A stretch of 64,000 nucleotides of DNA, taken from assembly GCA_016342415.1 (NCBI GenBank), contig JAEIOD010000002.1, forward strand, positions 124,001-188,000, in the 5' to 3' direction. Each line of letters opens with the position of its first letter. Positions within the stretch are counted from its first letter, which is position 1. The notes under the pieces are model-generated. The model saw nothing but the letters and a program-made list of their open reading frames with translations, made no database searches and was not told the DNA's origin. The stretch is from Clostridiales bacterium. GTDB lineage: Bacteria; Bacillota; Clostridia; Peptostreptococcales; Acidaminobacteraceae. Position numbers and translations under genes: made by a program. Below are positions 17,271 to 26,205 of the stretch, piece after piece.

Positions 17271-17350
17271 TCCCCATTAATCAGAATTTCTATAACGCCT
17301 TATAATTTCTATATCGTCTGATATAATTGTTGGGAAAGATCGGGGAATTA
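17271..17350 (-). repeat. Arm-only remnant of the recombination module (f)
   Basis: TCAGAATTTCTATAACG, TTATAATTTCTATA and ATTGTTGGGAAAGAT follow in module order, and TCCCCATTAATCAG stands where the tRNA block should be. The tRNA 3' copy and terminator are missing. It lies directly beyond the terminator of the intact tRNA, so it may be the end of the newest element or an internally deleted copy. Confidence 0.6.
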
Positions 17351-17361
17351 CAATATCTATT

Positions 17362-17402
17362 GATAAAAAAATAAGAACCCCTAAGTAAAACTTAGGAGTT
17401 CC
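17362..17402 (-). terminator. Terminator of the tRNA-Arg gene
   Basis: GAACTCCTAAG / CTTAGGGGTTC stem followed by TTATTTTTTT on the minus strand. The same hairpin, with compensating stem changes, closes every copy of the recombination module. Confidence 0.85.
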
Positions 17403-17410
17403 AATGCTTC

Positions 17411-17487
17411 TGGCACACCGTAAGGGATTCGAACCCCCGACCATCAGATTCGAAGTCTGCCACTCTATCCAGCTGAGCTAACGGTGC
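17411..17487 (-). tRNA. tRNA-Arg (anticodon TCG)
   Basis: A 77-base cloverleaf with encoded CCA: acceptor GCACCGT/ACGGTGT, D-arm GCTC/GAGT, anticodon loop CTTCGAA (TCG, reads CGA/CGG), T-arm GGGGG-TTCGAAT-CCCTT, discriminator G. The outermost anticodon-stem pair is G-A rather than Watson-Crick. The region from the anticodon stem to the 3' end is the sequence copied in the array modules, so this gene is the integration target. It is still intact because each insertion restores the 3' end. Confidence 0.95.
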
Positions 17488-17526
17488 ATATAATAGCATT
17501 ATAACAAATACTATTTTAAAATGAAA

Positions 17527-17997
17527 CTACTTAACATAAATAATTCTGCCTTTAATACTATCCTTTTCCAATTCCAAAATACCGTAACTGGGATGAGTTA
17601 CAATTCTAGGTCTAGAGATACTCCCCGGATTCATTATCACAGGTGTATTTTTGTCATAGTATGGTGTATGAGTATGACCATATAAAATGATATCTGCATC
17701 CATGTTTTTACCTTCTGCTATCAAGTGATTTAAGTTTTGATTGACTCGATAACGATGACCGTGACATAGGAAGACATTATATCCACCAATAACCATATTC
17801 ACCTGTTCTGGTCCTTCAGTAACATAATCTATGTTGCCAACAACACCAACAACAGGGATATCATAACAGGACTTTAGCTCTAACATGTCATCAAAACTAT
17901 CTCCCATATGTAGAATCATATCACAGTTTTCCTTTTGAATAATTTCATGTGCAAGGGCCAGTTTACCATGAGAATCACTAAATACTAATACTCTCAT
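17527..17997 (-). CDS. YfcE/MJ0936-family metallophosphoesterase
   Basis: A 156-residue single-domain phosphodiesterase. All five metallophosphatase blocks are visible: VFSDSHG (residues 5-11), HMGD, VVGNID, CHGH and YGHTH near the end. This family hydrolyses small phosphodiesters with manganese or a similar dimetal centre; the cellular substrate is unknown. The start overlaps the rdgB stop by four bases, placing it last in the rph-rdgB-phosphodiesterase operon, an arrangement frequent in Clostridia. The tRNA-Arg gene lies 39 bases downstream. Confidence 0.88.
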   Translation of the reverse strand: MRVLVFSDSHGKLALAHEIIQKENCDMILHMGDSFDDMLELKSCYDIPVVGVVGNIDYVTEGPEQVNMVIGGYNVFLCHGHRYRVNQNLNHLIAEGKNMDADIILYGHTHTPYYDKNTPVIMNPGSISRPRIVTHPSYGILELEKDSIKGRIIYVK

Positions 17998-18593
17998 TTG
18001 TTGGCTCTTTTCTCAAGAGCCTCTTTTAAAATAATCAAGGCCTTTGCTCTATGGCTACGCTCATTTTTTTCTTTTGAAGATAATTCTGCGAACGTTACTC
18101 CTGATACATCATCTATAAACAAAGGATCATAGCCAAAACCATTATCCCCTTTATACTCGTATCCGATTTTTCCATGAGCTTCTCCTCTGGCAACAATCGT
18201 TTCACCATCTTCAAACAACATCGTGATAACACTTACAAACTTAGCAGTCCTTTTATCATCACTAACGTCTTTTAGGGCATCTAGTAACTTTTCATTATTT
18301 TTATTACTATCACTTGGTTCTCCTGCATATCGAGCAGAATATATTCCTGGTGCACCATCAAGAGCATCAACCATCAATCCCGAATCATCTGCTATCGCTA
18401 TACATCCGAGTGCATCAACCACTGCTTTAGCTTTAATTAAAGAATTGGATTCAAACGTTAAACCGTTTTCTTCAATATCCATCTCTAGACCTGCATCTCG
18501 CATTGATATTAATTCATAATTGAAATCTTTTAAAATATCATATATTTCTTCTAACTTATGAGCATTATTAGAAGCCAAAATAGCTTTAGTCAT
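17994..18593 (-). CDS. rdgB: XTP/dITP diphosphatase (HAM1/RdgB)
   Basis: A 199-residue cytoplasmic enzyme that removes deaminated purine nucleotides (dITP, XTP) from the pool by pyrophosphohydrolysis. [11 protein letters not shown] at the N-terminus is the SxNxxK substrate motif; [17 protein letters not shown] near residue 65 holds the catalytic acidic residues; NGFGYDPLF and SHRAKAL are the remaining family blocks. It is full length. It overlaps rph by eight bases and the phosphodiesterase by four, so the three genes are translated as one unit. Confidence 0.95.
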   Translation of the reverse strand: MTKAILASNNAHKLEEIYDILKDFNYELISMRDAGLEMDIEENGLTFESNSLIKAKAVVDALGCIAIADDSGLMVDALDGAPGIYSARYAGEPSDSNKNNEKLLDALKDVSDDKRTAKFVSVITMLFEDGETIVARGEAHGKIGYEYKGDNGFGYDPLFIDDVSGVTFAELSSKEKNERSHRAKALIILKEALEKRANK

Positions 18594-19317
18594 TAAACAA
18601 TTCTCCTATATACTCCTTCTGAACGGCAACCAGTTCCAAAATACCTTTTTCAGCATAATCCAACATTTTGTTCAGTTGTTCACGTGTAAAAGGAGCTTCT
18701 TCACCTGTACCTTGCACCTCAACAATCCTTTTATCTTGGGTCATAATAACATTCATATCAACAATCGCTGAAGAATCTTCCTCATAACATAAATCAAGAG
18801 CAATATGTTCTTCTAACAAACCAACGCTGATTGCAGCAAGATAAGTTTTAACCGGAATTTCTTGAATTAATCCTTTTTCCTTTAACTTTTGCATTGCAGA
18901 TACCATAGCAATGAACGCACCCGTTATCGATGCTGTTCTAGTACCACCATCTGCCTGTATCACATCACAATCTAGCCAAATCGTTCTATCACCCAATTTT
19001 TCAAGATCAACTACAGAACGAAGCGATCTTCCTATCAATCTCTGAATTTCAGATGTTCTGCCATCTAATTTTCCTTTGGCTATATCTCTTATTTTCCTTG
19101 TATGTGTCGATCTCGGCAACATACTATACTCTGCAGTTACCCAACCTTTGTTTTGTCCTTTTAAAAAAGAAGGTACTTTTTCTTCTACTGAGGCTGTACA
19201 AATAACCTTTGTATTACCCATTTCTATTAAAACCGATCCTTCGGGATGAAGTAAATAATCTGTCGTAACTTTTACTTGTCTTTTTTCATCAAAAGCTCTG
19301 TTATCTATTCTAGTCAT
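18586..19317 (-). CDS. rph: Ribonuclease PH
   Basis: A 243-residue phosphorolytic 3'-5' exoribonuclease that trims tRNA 3' ends. [20 protein letters not shown] is the standard N-terminus; [11 protein letters not shown] and [20 protein letters not shown] carry the phosphate- and RNA-binding arginines; [18 protein letters not shown] is the active-site core. The length is normal. It is first in a three-gene operon; no gene reads into it, as a terminator (19386-19411) closes the upstream unit. Confidence 0.96.
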   Translation of the reverse strand: MTRIDNRAFDEKRQVKVTTDYLLHPEGSVLIEMGNTKVICTASVEEKVPSFLKGQNKGWVTAEYSMLPRSTHTRKIRDIAKGKLDGRTSEIQRLIGRSLRSVVDLEKLGDRTIWLDCDVIQADGGTRTASITGAFIAMVSAMQKLKEKGLIQEIPVKTYLAAISVGLLEEHIALDLCYEEDSSAIVDMNVIMTQDKRIVEVQGTGEEAPFTREQLNKMLDYAEKGILELVAVQKEYIGELFND

Positions 19318-19385
19318 AATATTCCTCTCAATATAAATATGTGTCTCACTAATAGAATTTTATCATACTTCCTATATTTTCACAA

Positions 19386-19411
19386 AAAAAACTAAGACTT
19401 TCGTCTCAGTT
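19386..19411 (-). terminator. Terminator after the receiver-phosphatase gene
   Basis: AACTGAGAC-GAAA-GTCTTAGTT followed by a run of T on the minus strand; the stem starts at the gene's stop codon. Confidence 0.9.
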
Positions 19412-20576
19412 ACTCTCTTAAGCTAAGATATATTAATGCAACATCATCTGTAAAGTCACTTCCTGCTGTTTTGTGCAGAAAATTAAATTTCCAAAAAATA
19501 TTCTCTAAAAATTTCTTCGGATCGTTCTTCATAATTGATTTCAACTCACCACAGGATTCCTTTACTAACGTCCAGTGGGTATAATCACTGCTTTTACCCG
19601 TTGAAAAAAGTCCATCTGTATAAACAAAAATACCATCTCCAGGTTCTAGAGGAATCGTATACTCATCATACGCCATATTTTCAATCATACCAACAAGCAT
19701 ACCACCATTTTCAATAGCAAAAACTTCATCGGTTGATTTCTTATAAATAATTGGATACGGTTGAGCTGCATTTGAATAAGTTAACTGACACTTATCGATG
19801 CATCCTACAAAACTTGTAAATACAATGAAGTTACTGTTATCATTATCACCAAAAATATTGAATATTCTATTATTAATAGAAGCTAATAGTTCACTCGGTG
19901 ACATATCAGGTGATTCCAATGTCATTCTAAATAAAATTTTAATCATAGAAGATGCCATGCCGGCAGCAATTCCATGACCGGTAATATCTGCGACCATAAA
20001 CCAAACTTTGTCATCTATCTCTACACAATCAATGAAGTCACCTCCAATACCAAGTGAAGGGTGATAATGTAATTCAAAGTCAACTTTTCTAAATGATGAT
20101 TTAACCGGTAACATAAATCTTGCAAATTCATTGGCATTTTTTAATTCTTGATTCAATTCAATATTAAGTCTCTCAATTTCTTTGTTTTGATCATGTAATC
20201 TCAAAGCATTTTTTACTTTCAGAGGTAATATTATTTCTATATCGTCTGGCGAGAAGGGTTTTGTGAAATACTCAATCGCACCCATTTCCAAAGTTTTTTC
20301 AATACTGGTAATCTCACTTAAAGCCGAATTTACAATTACAGGAATATGATGATACAAAGAATGATTTTTCAAATACTGAAGTGTCTCAAAACCATCTTTT
20401 ACAGGCATGATCAAATCTAAAATAATTAAATCAATGGAGTGCGTTTTAACCGTCTCAATAACAACATCACCATCTTCTGCTTCAAAATAAGTGATGTTGT
20501 CTAATTTGCTTTTAAGAATACTTCTAATGAGCATTCTATTCATTGCCACATCATCGGCTATCAAAATATTATACAT
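19410..20576 (-). CDS. Response regulator with PP2C-type serine phosphatase output (RsbU-like)
   Basis: The N-terminal receiver domain (1-120) has DD at 8-9, phospho-acceptor Asp54 in ILDLIMP, and the TKPF lysine. A short coiled linker (130-150) leads to a PPM/SpoIIE phosphatase domain with LGIGGDFIDCVEI and VADITGHGIAAGMASSM, the two metal-binding blocks, and FVYTDGL near the end. By family analogy, phosphorylation of the receiver switches on dephosphorylation of a STAS anti-anti-sigma factor, which then releases a sigma factor or other target. The STAS and kinase partners are the two genes directly upstream. The paired sensor kinase is not adjacent. Confidence 0.93.
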   Translation of the reverse strand: MYNILIADDVAMNRMLIRSILKSKLDNITYFEAEDGDVVIETVKTHSIDLIILDLIMPVKDGFETLQYLKNHSLYHHIPVIVNSALSEITSIEKTLEMGAIEYFTKPFSPDDIEIILPLKVKNALRLHDQNKEIERLNIELNQELKNANEFARFMLPVKSSFRKVDFELHYHPSLGIGGDFIDCVEIDDKVWFMVADITGHGIAAGMASSMIKILFRMTLESPDMSPSELLASINNRIFNIFGDNDNSNFIVFTSFVGCIDKCQLTYSNAAQPYPIIYKKSTDEVFAIENGGMLVGMIENMAYDEYTIPLEPGDGIFVYTDGLFSTGKSSDYTHWTLVKESCGELKSIMKNDPKKFLENIFWKFNFLHKTAGSDFTDDVALIYLSLRE

Positions 20577-20586
20577 ATAATCATCT

Positions 20587-20883
20587 CTATTCTAATAAAT
20601 CTTCTAATTTCATCAACTTAAACAATTGTCTAACATTTTCAGAAGCATCAGAGATTGCAAACCCCAAGCCATCTTTTGTAACGGATTTATATAAACCGAT
20701 GACAAATGTTACACCAATAGAGTCTATATTTTCTACTGAACCTAAATTTAGGACAACTTCATCTAGGATATCTAAGTCTAATAAATAATCAGAAACAGAG
20801 GTATTAAATCCTTTAACATTAGGTGCAATTAAATCATCTTCTAAATAAATTGTCATTCTATCTTCAATAATTTCTTTATACAT
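20587..20883 (-). CDS. STAS-domain anti-sigma factor antagonist (RsbV/SpoIIAA-like)
   Basis: A 98-residue single STAS domain. NIDSIGVTFVIGLYK carries the likely phosphorylated Ser55 at the usual DS[SI]G position. In the partner-switching scheme it binds the RsbW-like kinase when dephosphorylated by the PP2C protein encoded ten bases downstream. It lies 13 bases after the kinase gene. The sigma factor or effector controlled by the module is not encoded in the window. Confidence 0.9.
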   Translation of the reverse strand: MYKEIIEDRMTIYLEDDLIAPNVKGFNTSVSDYLLDLDILDEVVLNLGSVENIDSIGVTFVIGLYKSVTKDGLGFAISDASENVRQLFKLMKLEDLLE

Positions 20884-20896
20884 ATTGGAATCCTTT

Positions 20897-21295
20897 CTAT
20901 GATATATCTAAGTTCAAACGGATTGTACTTTTTTCCATCTCAATAACAAAGTTTAATTCTTCTATAAGTTTTAGGCCACGCCTTCGTTCTCGTTTTTCAT
21001 TATCCAAGGCCCGATAATACCCATTATCTCTAATAAAGCCTTTTCCTTCATCAGATATCTCAATCATCAATTTTGGTGCATTATACTCGATGTTACAACA
21101 GATGCTTTTGTTGATATCAAATTTATTTCCATGTTCAACTGAATTATTCATAAGTTCTCTTAGTACAAAGCTAACTTTAAATAAAAGCGATTCATCTGAA
21201 AGGCTCTCGTGCTTCTCCATTAACTGAAGCACTTCCCTGACACATAAATCAACTGATTTAAAGCTTGATTGGATTTCATTTTTATAAATCATCAA
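20897..21295 (-). CDS. RsbW/SpoIIAB-like serine kinase, anti-sigma factor
   Basis: A 132-residue GHKL ATPase: the N-box FVLRELMNNSVEHGN (residues 45-59), the G1 box ISDEGKGF and the G2-like RRRGLKLI. It lacks any sensor or histidine, as in RsbW. It should phosphorylate the STAS protein on serine and sequester a partner. First gene of the three-gene partner-switching operon; AT-rich upstream sequence separates it from the amidase terminator. Confidence 0.9.
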   Translation of the reverse strand: MMIYKNEIQSSFKSVDLCVREVLQLMEKHESLSDESLLFKVSFVLRELMNNSVEHGNKFDINKSICCNIEYNAPKLMIEISDEGKGFIRDNGYYRALDNEKRERRRGLKLIEELNFVIEMEKSTIRLNLDIS

Positions 21296-21345
21296 TAAAC
21301 ATCAACTCCACAAATAAGGACTCCGTCCTATACTACTTATTTTCT

Positions 21346-21386
21346 AAAAAAGCTCTACCTAAGACAAATATACCCTAGATAGAACT
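21346..21386 (-). terminator. Terminator after the amidase gene
   Basis: CTATCTAGG and CTTAGGTAG pair (with two G-T pairs) and are followed by six T on the minus strand. Confidence 0.75.
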
Positions 21387-21398
21387 CCTGAAACAAGA

Positions 21399-23462
21399 CT
21401 AATCTACAAAATCAATGATACCTTCTACAATAGACTCAGCACACTTTTCCAAGTAAGCTTCACTTAACAGTCTGATTTCTTCATCACCATTCGTTAAGAA
21501 GCCAAGTTCTACTAATACAGCACTCATTTCAGTTTCTCTAGTCACGACTAGATCCGGTCTTGATACAATCCCTCTATCTGTTGCATTGGTATTATCAATT
21601 AACTGATCCTGTATGGCTCTTGCGAGTGCCTTGTTGTTTCTTGAAGTGTCTGGTGCATACAAGGTTTCGATTCCTTTTGCAGCGGTATTCTTAGCAGCGT
21701 TTGCATGAACACTAATAAATATATCCGCTGGCAATTGATTTGCTATACCGGCTCTATCGTATAACTTAACATAGTTATCTCTTTCTCTTGTTAAATAAAC
21801 TTTAAAACCTGCATTTTCTAACTTTTGTTTCAATATCAAAGATGCTCTTAAAATAACATCTTTTTCTTTGGTTCCATTTGGTGATACAGCTCCTGGATCA
21901 TGTCCCCCATGTCCTGCATCAACTACAATAATCATATCTCTAAATTGCGAATTTTTCAAACTTGGATTTGTAAATGCTATCTCAAACAAATTACCTGAGG
22001 ACTGTTCTTGATACTGAGTTTCTTCCACTAAATATATTTGGAATCCATAAGTTGAACCATTATCGGTTACTACAATTTTATTTACAATACCATCGTCTTC
22101 TTTGACCTCACCAATTTCAAGATTCTTCTTAATTTGATCCTTTGGAACACTAAAGTTTACAGAATGACTGTTTGAATTGTAATTCACTGCATAACTTCCA
22201 GACACGGTTAAATCCAATCCAAATTGACTGGTAGCGTTTTGTTTATCTTTTGCGTAGTTATAAGTTCCATTTTGAGTATCTGCCACATAGACGATTATCT
22301 TTGAACCCACATCTTGTACAAATACATTATCTGATGTTGTATGATTATCTAAATTAACAGCGATTCTTGAAAAACGTACTCCAGGATCATACAAAGCACT
22401 GTCATCAAATTGCTCATATGTTACAGAATCGATACCAAAATTTTGAACAATAATAGCACTTTCCTTTTCACTTAATTTAGCATTAATGACATCTATGTAA
22501 ACTGCATCTCCTAAATTGGTTACATTGAATGCTGGATTCTCGTTGGTTTCAATTACAACTGCATTGTAACCATTTACAACTTCAACATCAACGTACTTAA
22601 CAGAGTTGATTAACTGTACAACCATTTCCCCAGTTGAGTCATCATAATAGACATCTCCATTTCTGAAATAACCCAATCCTACTACAGCACGAACATTCAT
22701 TGGTGTCGTACTCGTTTGTGTTATAGCCACATCATAGATTTCTTGTATTATATCATTTATAATAAATTTCCCGTATTTCGGTGGATCTTTTAAATCAAGT
22801 ATTGTGTTGTGAAAATCAAGTGTTAATGTATCTTCACCACCAACTGATTTTCCATCAACCGAGAAGGAAGTTAAACTTACTTCTCCAGAAACCTTAAATC
22901 TAAGCTCTGGGTATATGCCTGAATCATCATATCTTACTGCGGTCAATGTTTGCTGCGGTTTATTAATAGATACTGTCTTTGTTTCACCCTGCCAGAATAT
23001 TTCATAACCCAAGTGTTCTGAGATGAATTTAACAGGAACCATGGTTCTATAATTACCTTCATAGGCCATCAACTTGGCAGGTACACCATTTGGTAAATTA
23101 TAAGTTTTTCCATTCACAACAGCCTTTGAACTCTCAACTGTCAAAACAATCTTATTACCATCATGAGTAATGGTAACTTCTTGTGTATCACCATTCCATG
23201 CAATACCTGCACCTATTTTTTCAGTTATGAAACTAATTGGCACCAAAGTTCTTGTATAACCATCTAATTCATATAAAACAGCAGGTACATCTGCAAATAC
23301 ATCATCGCCATCTATTAATAGATTAACAACATTGTATTCAGCCACACTTCCATCTTTACCATCCATTAATTCTACAAATTCTATTTCCATAAACTTGTTA
23401 GCAAAAGCGACCGATGTCGTCATCAATAACATCACTAATAGTATAATCATTATTTTTTTCAA
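21399..23462 (-). CDS. Secreted N-acetylmuramoyl-L-alanine amidase with AMIN and copper-amine-oxidase-like domains
   Basis: A 687-residue exported cell-wall hydrolase. A signal peptide (MKKIMIILLVMLLMTTSVAF) is followed by a copper-amine-oxidase N1-like wall-binding domain (about 35-170, with RTLVPISF and RTMVPVKF), AMIN-type beta domains (about 185-430), and Amidase_3 (about 510-685). Zinc and catalytic residues are seen in VDAGHGGHDPGA, KEKDV, FISVHANA and LVELGFL. It cleaves the amide bond between MurNAc and L-Ala. The start is TTG with AGGAGG nine bases upstream. It is a single-gene unit bounded by terminators. Confidence 0.94.
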   Translation of the reverse strand: MKKIMIILLVMLLMTTSVAFANKFMEIEFVELMDGKDGSVAEYNVVNLLIDGDDVFADVPAVLYELDGYTRTLVPISFITEKIGAGIAWNGDTQEVTITHDGNKIVLTVESSKAVVNGKTYNLPNGVPAKLMAYEGNYRTMVPVKFISEHLGYEIFWQGETKTVSINKPQQTLTAVRYDDSGIYPELRFKVSGEVSLTSFSVDGKSVGGEDTLTLDFHNTILDLKDPPKYGKFIINDIIQEIYDVAITQTSTTPMNVRAVVGLGYFRNGDVYYDDSTGEMVVQLINSVKYVDVEVVNGYNAVVIETNENPAFNVTNLGDAVYIDVINAKLSEKESAIIVQNFGIDSVTYEQFDDSALYDPGVRFSRIAVNLDNHTTSDNVFVQDVGSKIIVYVADTQNGTYNYAKDKQNATSQFGLDLTVSGSYAVNYNSNSHSVNFSVPKDQIKKNLEIGEVKEDDGIVNKIVVTDNGSTYGFQIYLVEETQYQEQSSGNLFEIAFTNPSLKNSQFRDMIIVVDAGHGGHDPGAVSPNGTKEKDVILRASLILKQKLENAGFKVYLTRERDNYVKLYDRAGIANQLPADIFISVHANAAKNTAAKGIETLYAPDTSRNNKALARAIQDQLIDNTNATDRGIVSRPDLVVTRETEMSAVLVELGFLTNGDEEIRLLSEAYLEKCAESIVEGIIDFVD

Positions 23463-23496
23463 GACACTATTCCTCCTAGTACTTTTATCTTATGAA

Positions 23497-23520
23497 AAAA
23501 TACTTGTCTAAACAAGTATG
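23497..23520 (-). terminator. Terminator after the AIR-synthase-like gene
   Basis: ATACTTGT-TTAG-ACAAGTAT followed by TTTTT on the minus strand; it closes the opp operon region. Confidence 0.85.
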
Positions 23521-23541
23521 TCATCATTTTTTAATCATTAT

Positions 23542-24528
23542 TTAAAAAACAACTTTATACAGCTCATCACTATCAGGAGGTGTTACATATGATAATCTCC
23601 CACGCCTTTCCAAATAAACATCTTTAGCTGTTATTTCTCCAATAATGGCAGCTTCTATAGATGCCTCGTTTAAAGCATCCATCAACTCATCAATTCTACC
23701 AGGTTGAATCGTCATCAGCATTGTACCACTCGAAATGAGTCGTAACGGGTTTAGTTTATAATAATCACAGATTTTCTGAGTCACTTCAGGAATATGTATG
23801 CCTTCGTATTTAATTACAGCACCAAGTTGAGAACCTTCACAAATTTCCCAAACAGCACCTAATACACCACCTTCAGTGATATCATGCATACTCGTTACAC
23901 CAATGCCACCTGCGATAATACCTTCTTTTACAACAGATATTTTATCCAGTAGGTCTTTTGCTGTTTTTATTTCTTGCTCTGAAAGCACACTTTTTAATTC
24001 ATCATTTTTTTCATAAGCGATTATGCCAGTGCCCTCTAATCCTGCAGATTTTGTCATGATGATTAAATCACCTTGTCTAAGATTCTTATTGCTAAACAGT
24101 TTATTTAACTTCTGTTTGCCAATCGCAGTTGAAGAAACAATAATTCTGTTAACAGCATTTGTTATCTCGGTATGTCCGCCTACAATTTCAACTTCTAATT
24201 TTTTTGCTTCCTCATGAGCCTGAGTCATTATTGTTTTTAACTCTTCTTCTGTCGTGCCCTCTGGAGCTAAAATGGTTAATAATATCGCCACAGGAGCGGC
24301 ACCATTTGAAGCAATATCATTACACGATATATGTATAGCAAGTTTACCAACTTCACTTGCAGCACCTGTAATCGGATCTGTTGTTAACAAACAGACTTCA
24401 TCACCAAATGACACGCCTGCACAATCTTCACCAATACCAGATCTTAAAACGACATCCTCACGATTATAACTGATACTATCCATTATAATCGATTGAAGTT
24501 GTTCATTACTTAATTTACCTATTTTCAA
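23542..24528 (-). CDS. AIR synthase-related protein (PurM/HypE superfamily)
   Basis: A 328-residue cytoplasmic protein with the PurM-type ATP-binding fold: LRSGIGEDCAGVSF (about 28-41), LLTTDPITGA, the IASNGAAPVAILLTI block, EIVGGHTEI, and the C-terminal lobe MHDITEGGVLGAVWEI. HypE matures hydrogenases and PurM acts in purine synthesis, but this protein lacks the HypE C-terminal PRIC tail and is short of PurM signatures, so it belongs to the uncharacterised AIR-synthase-related group. The start is TTG immediately after the upstream TAA, with GAGGAAG for ribosome binding; it is thus the last gene of the opp-like operon. The function is unknown. Confidence 0.8.
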   Translation of the reverse strand: MKIGKLSNEQLQSIIMDSISYNREDVVLRSGIGEDCAGVSFGDEVCLLTTDPITGAASEVGKLAIHISCNDIASNGAAPVAILLTILAPEGTTEEELKTIMTQAHEEAKKLEVEIVGGHTEITNAVNRIIVSSTAIGKQKLNKLFSNKNLRQGDLIIMTKSAGLEGTGIIAYEKNDELKSVLSEQEIKTAKDLLDKISVVKEGIIAGGIGVTSMHDITEGGVLGAVWEICEGSQLGAVIKYEGIHIPEVTQKICDYYKLNPLRLISSGTMLMTIQPGRIDELMDALNEASIEAAIIGEITAKDVYLERRGRLSYVTPPDSDELYKVVF

Positions 24529-26142
24529 TTAATCTTCCTCGTCTTCCTCTGAAACCTTTTTATAGGCCCTGCCAAAATTAAACAGCGATTCATAACTTCT
24601 CGTCCACCCCTTAAGAGCGTCATCTACTAAGACAGGCTCTCGTGTGTTGAATAAAGGAATCATTAATGCATAATTATTGATATCCCTTATTGCAGTCTCG
24701 TAAAGTTTATGTAAAGTAGAATCATCGTAAATAAGAGTTTTCATCATGATATTATCAAATTTATAACTATCTAATACTGTCTTATTCAAAATTGTATCGC
24801 TCAAAAAATACTTTAACATATGTCTAGGGCTAAAATCCACATAATAATGATTGTTTAATATAATATCATATGATTTTGAATTTAACATAAATGCATAATC
24901 ATATCTATCTTTTGGTTCTATTTGTACTGAAATATTGAGATACTCTTCCCAACAGTCCCTTAACATCCTAGCAATTAAAATATCATTCATATTTTTTGTA
25001 GTTGTAATTTTTATATTATCCAGTCCTTCCAAAACTGAAGGATCAAGATCTTTAAGAAGTTGTTTTACTTTGTCCACATCAGCATATGGCTTGCTTGGAT
25101 TCAGTGAATACAGATCTCCCATATACTCAAAATCACTAGAACTTACTTTTCTTAGTTCTTCTAAAGTCTTATCACCGAATACCGAATAGGCTACGGAATC
25201 TTCAATGAGTCCATCGAAAGGATTTATGGCCGATCTATCTATCGCTAAATTCATCAATTGTCTGAGTTTTATATCACGCAGTTTTTCATTGTTTGAATTT
25301 ATTGTAAAGCCATAAACACCTGGTTTGTCGAGTATCCAAAACTCCGAATCATTCTGAAGCAGTTTGTCAAGTTGCGTATAATCAACATCCTGAACAACAT
25401 CAATAAGCCCTTCTTGGAACTCCTGATAAACACGTTGATCATCATTTCTAAAAATCACATTAATTTCATCAATTTTAACTTTATAGAAGTCATAATAATG
25501 AATATTCTTAACCAAAGTGATACCACCAATAAATTTGTAATTCTCAAAAGTATATGGCCCATTGGTTACATCTGATAAAAAAATTGGAATCGGTAAATCC
25601 AAGTCAATGACATCTGCACGAAGAGGCATAAATTCTACTGTAGACAACCGCTTCAACAATTCATCATTTGGATATTTCAAATGAATTTTAAACTCTTTTT
25701 CATCAATCACTTCAACATAATCTATAAAAGTATCAAAATAAAGTAAGTTAACGTCCTCTCTATAGTTTTCACTACGTTCCCATGAATATAGAAAATCACT
25801 TGTTTTTATTATTTTTCCATCAGACCATTGTGCATTCTTCAGTTTGATCTCGTATATTAAATAATCATCACTCACCGTGATTTTTTCAGCCATACCCAGT
25901 TTAACTTGATCGTCTTCAACGCGCGTTAAGCCTTCATAAAGCTGATTTACAACTTGTTTTTCAATATCGGAAAGAGTCATGCTCGGATAAAAAAACCTTG
26001 GTCTAGAATGCGTGCTCCAAACCAGAGTCTCCTTAACTTTCGTTACAGGGCTGACACCAAACTGTTCTTCGCAAGACAGCATACATATTCCTAGGAAAAC
26101 GATAATGACAATATATATAGATTTTGTGATTATATTTCTCAT
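24529..26142 (-). CDS. Family-5 extracellular solute-binding lipoprotein, divergent OppA paralogue
   Basis: A 537-residue lipoprotein: hydrophobic signal then CMLSC lipobox near residue 24. The SBP_bac_5 pattern is clear: WSTHSRPRFFYPSMTLSDIE, VNQLYEGL, NAQWSDGKIIKTSDFLYSWE, and RDIKLRQLMNLAIDRSAI. It ends with an acidic EEDEED tail. It lies 99 bases downstream of oppA across a strong terminator and directly abuts the AIR-synthase-like gene. It has diverged strongly from the OppA upstream and could serve a different peptide or no transport function at all. Confidence 0.85.
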   Translation of the reverse strand: MRNIITKSIYIVIIVFLGICMLSCEEQFGVSPVTKVKETLVWSTHSRPRFFYPSMTLSDIEKQVVNQLYEGLTRVEDDQVKLGMAEKITVSDDYLIYEIKLKNAQWSDGKIIKTSDFLYSWERSENYREDVNLLYFDTFIDYVEVIDEKEFKIHLKYPNDELLKRLSTVEFMPLRADVIDLDLPIPIFLSDVTNGPYTFENYKFIGGITLVKNIHYYDFYKVKIDEINVIFRNDDQRVYQEFQEGLIDVVQDVDYTQLDKLLQNDSEFWILDKPGVYGFTINSNNEKLRDIKLRQLMNLAIDRSAINPFDGLIEDSVAYSVFGDKTLEELRKVSSSDFEYMGDLYSLNPSKPYADVDKVKQLLKDLDPSVLEGLDNIKITTTKNMNDILIARMLRDCWEEYLNISVQIEPKDRYDYAFMLNSKSYDIILNNHYYVDFSPRHMLKYFLSDTILNKTVLDSYKFDNIMMKTLIYDDSTLHKLYETAIRDINNYALMIPLFNTREPVLVDDALKGWTRSYESLFNFGRAYKKVSEEDEED

Positions 26143-26205
26143 TGCAGCCTCCTAAGGTATTGTATTCACAACTTAATTTTAACACAAATAGAAAAGAAAG
26201 GCATT

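Larger units (their letters stand above)
851..17487 (-). mobile_element. tRNA-Arg-anchored tandem array of accessory segments
   Basis: Successive segments are separated by copies of one module containing the tRNA-Arg 3' half and terminator; the only intact tRNA-Arg is at the right end. Displaced tRNA 3' ends are the standard scar of site-specific integration into a tRNA gene, and each new insertion at the intact gene pushes older scars leftward, which matches the observed increase in decay with distance. Segments are roughly 17410-15540 (acetyltransferase), 15540-11218 (AbiF and TOTE), 11218-9300 (AbiE pair), 9300-6000 (U32 gene and remnants), 6000-920 (regulator, amylase, binding protein). 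No integrase, transposase or phage structural gene is present, so the segments look non-autonomous. Confidence 0.7.

Noticed and set aside
851..17487. Array as a prophage or insertion sequences
   Set aside because: No phage structural, lysis or integrase genes, no transposase and no terminal inverted repeats; the repeats contain tRNA-Arg sequence, which points to tRNA-site integration.
23542..24528. Calling the AIR-synthase-like protein HypE
   Set aside because: The C-terminal PRIC tail needed for HypE carbamoyl transfer is missing and no hydrogenase maturation genes are nearby.
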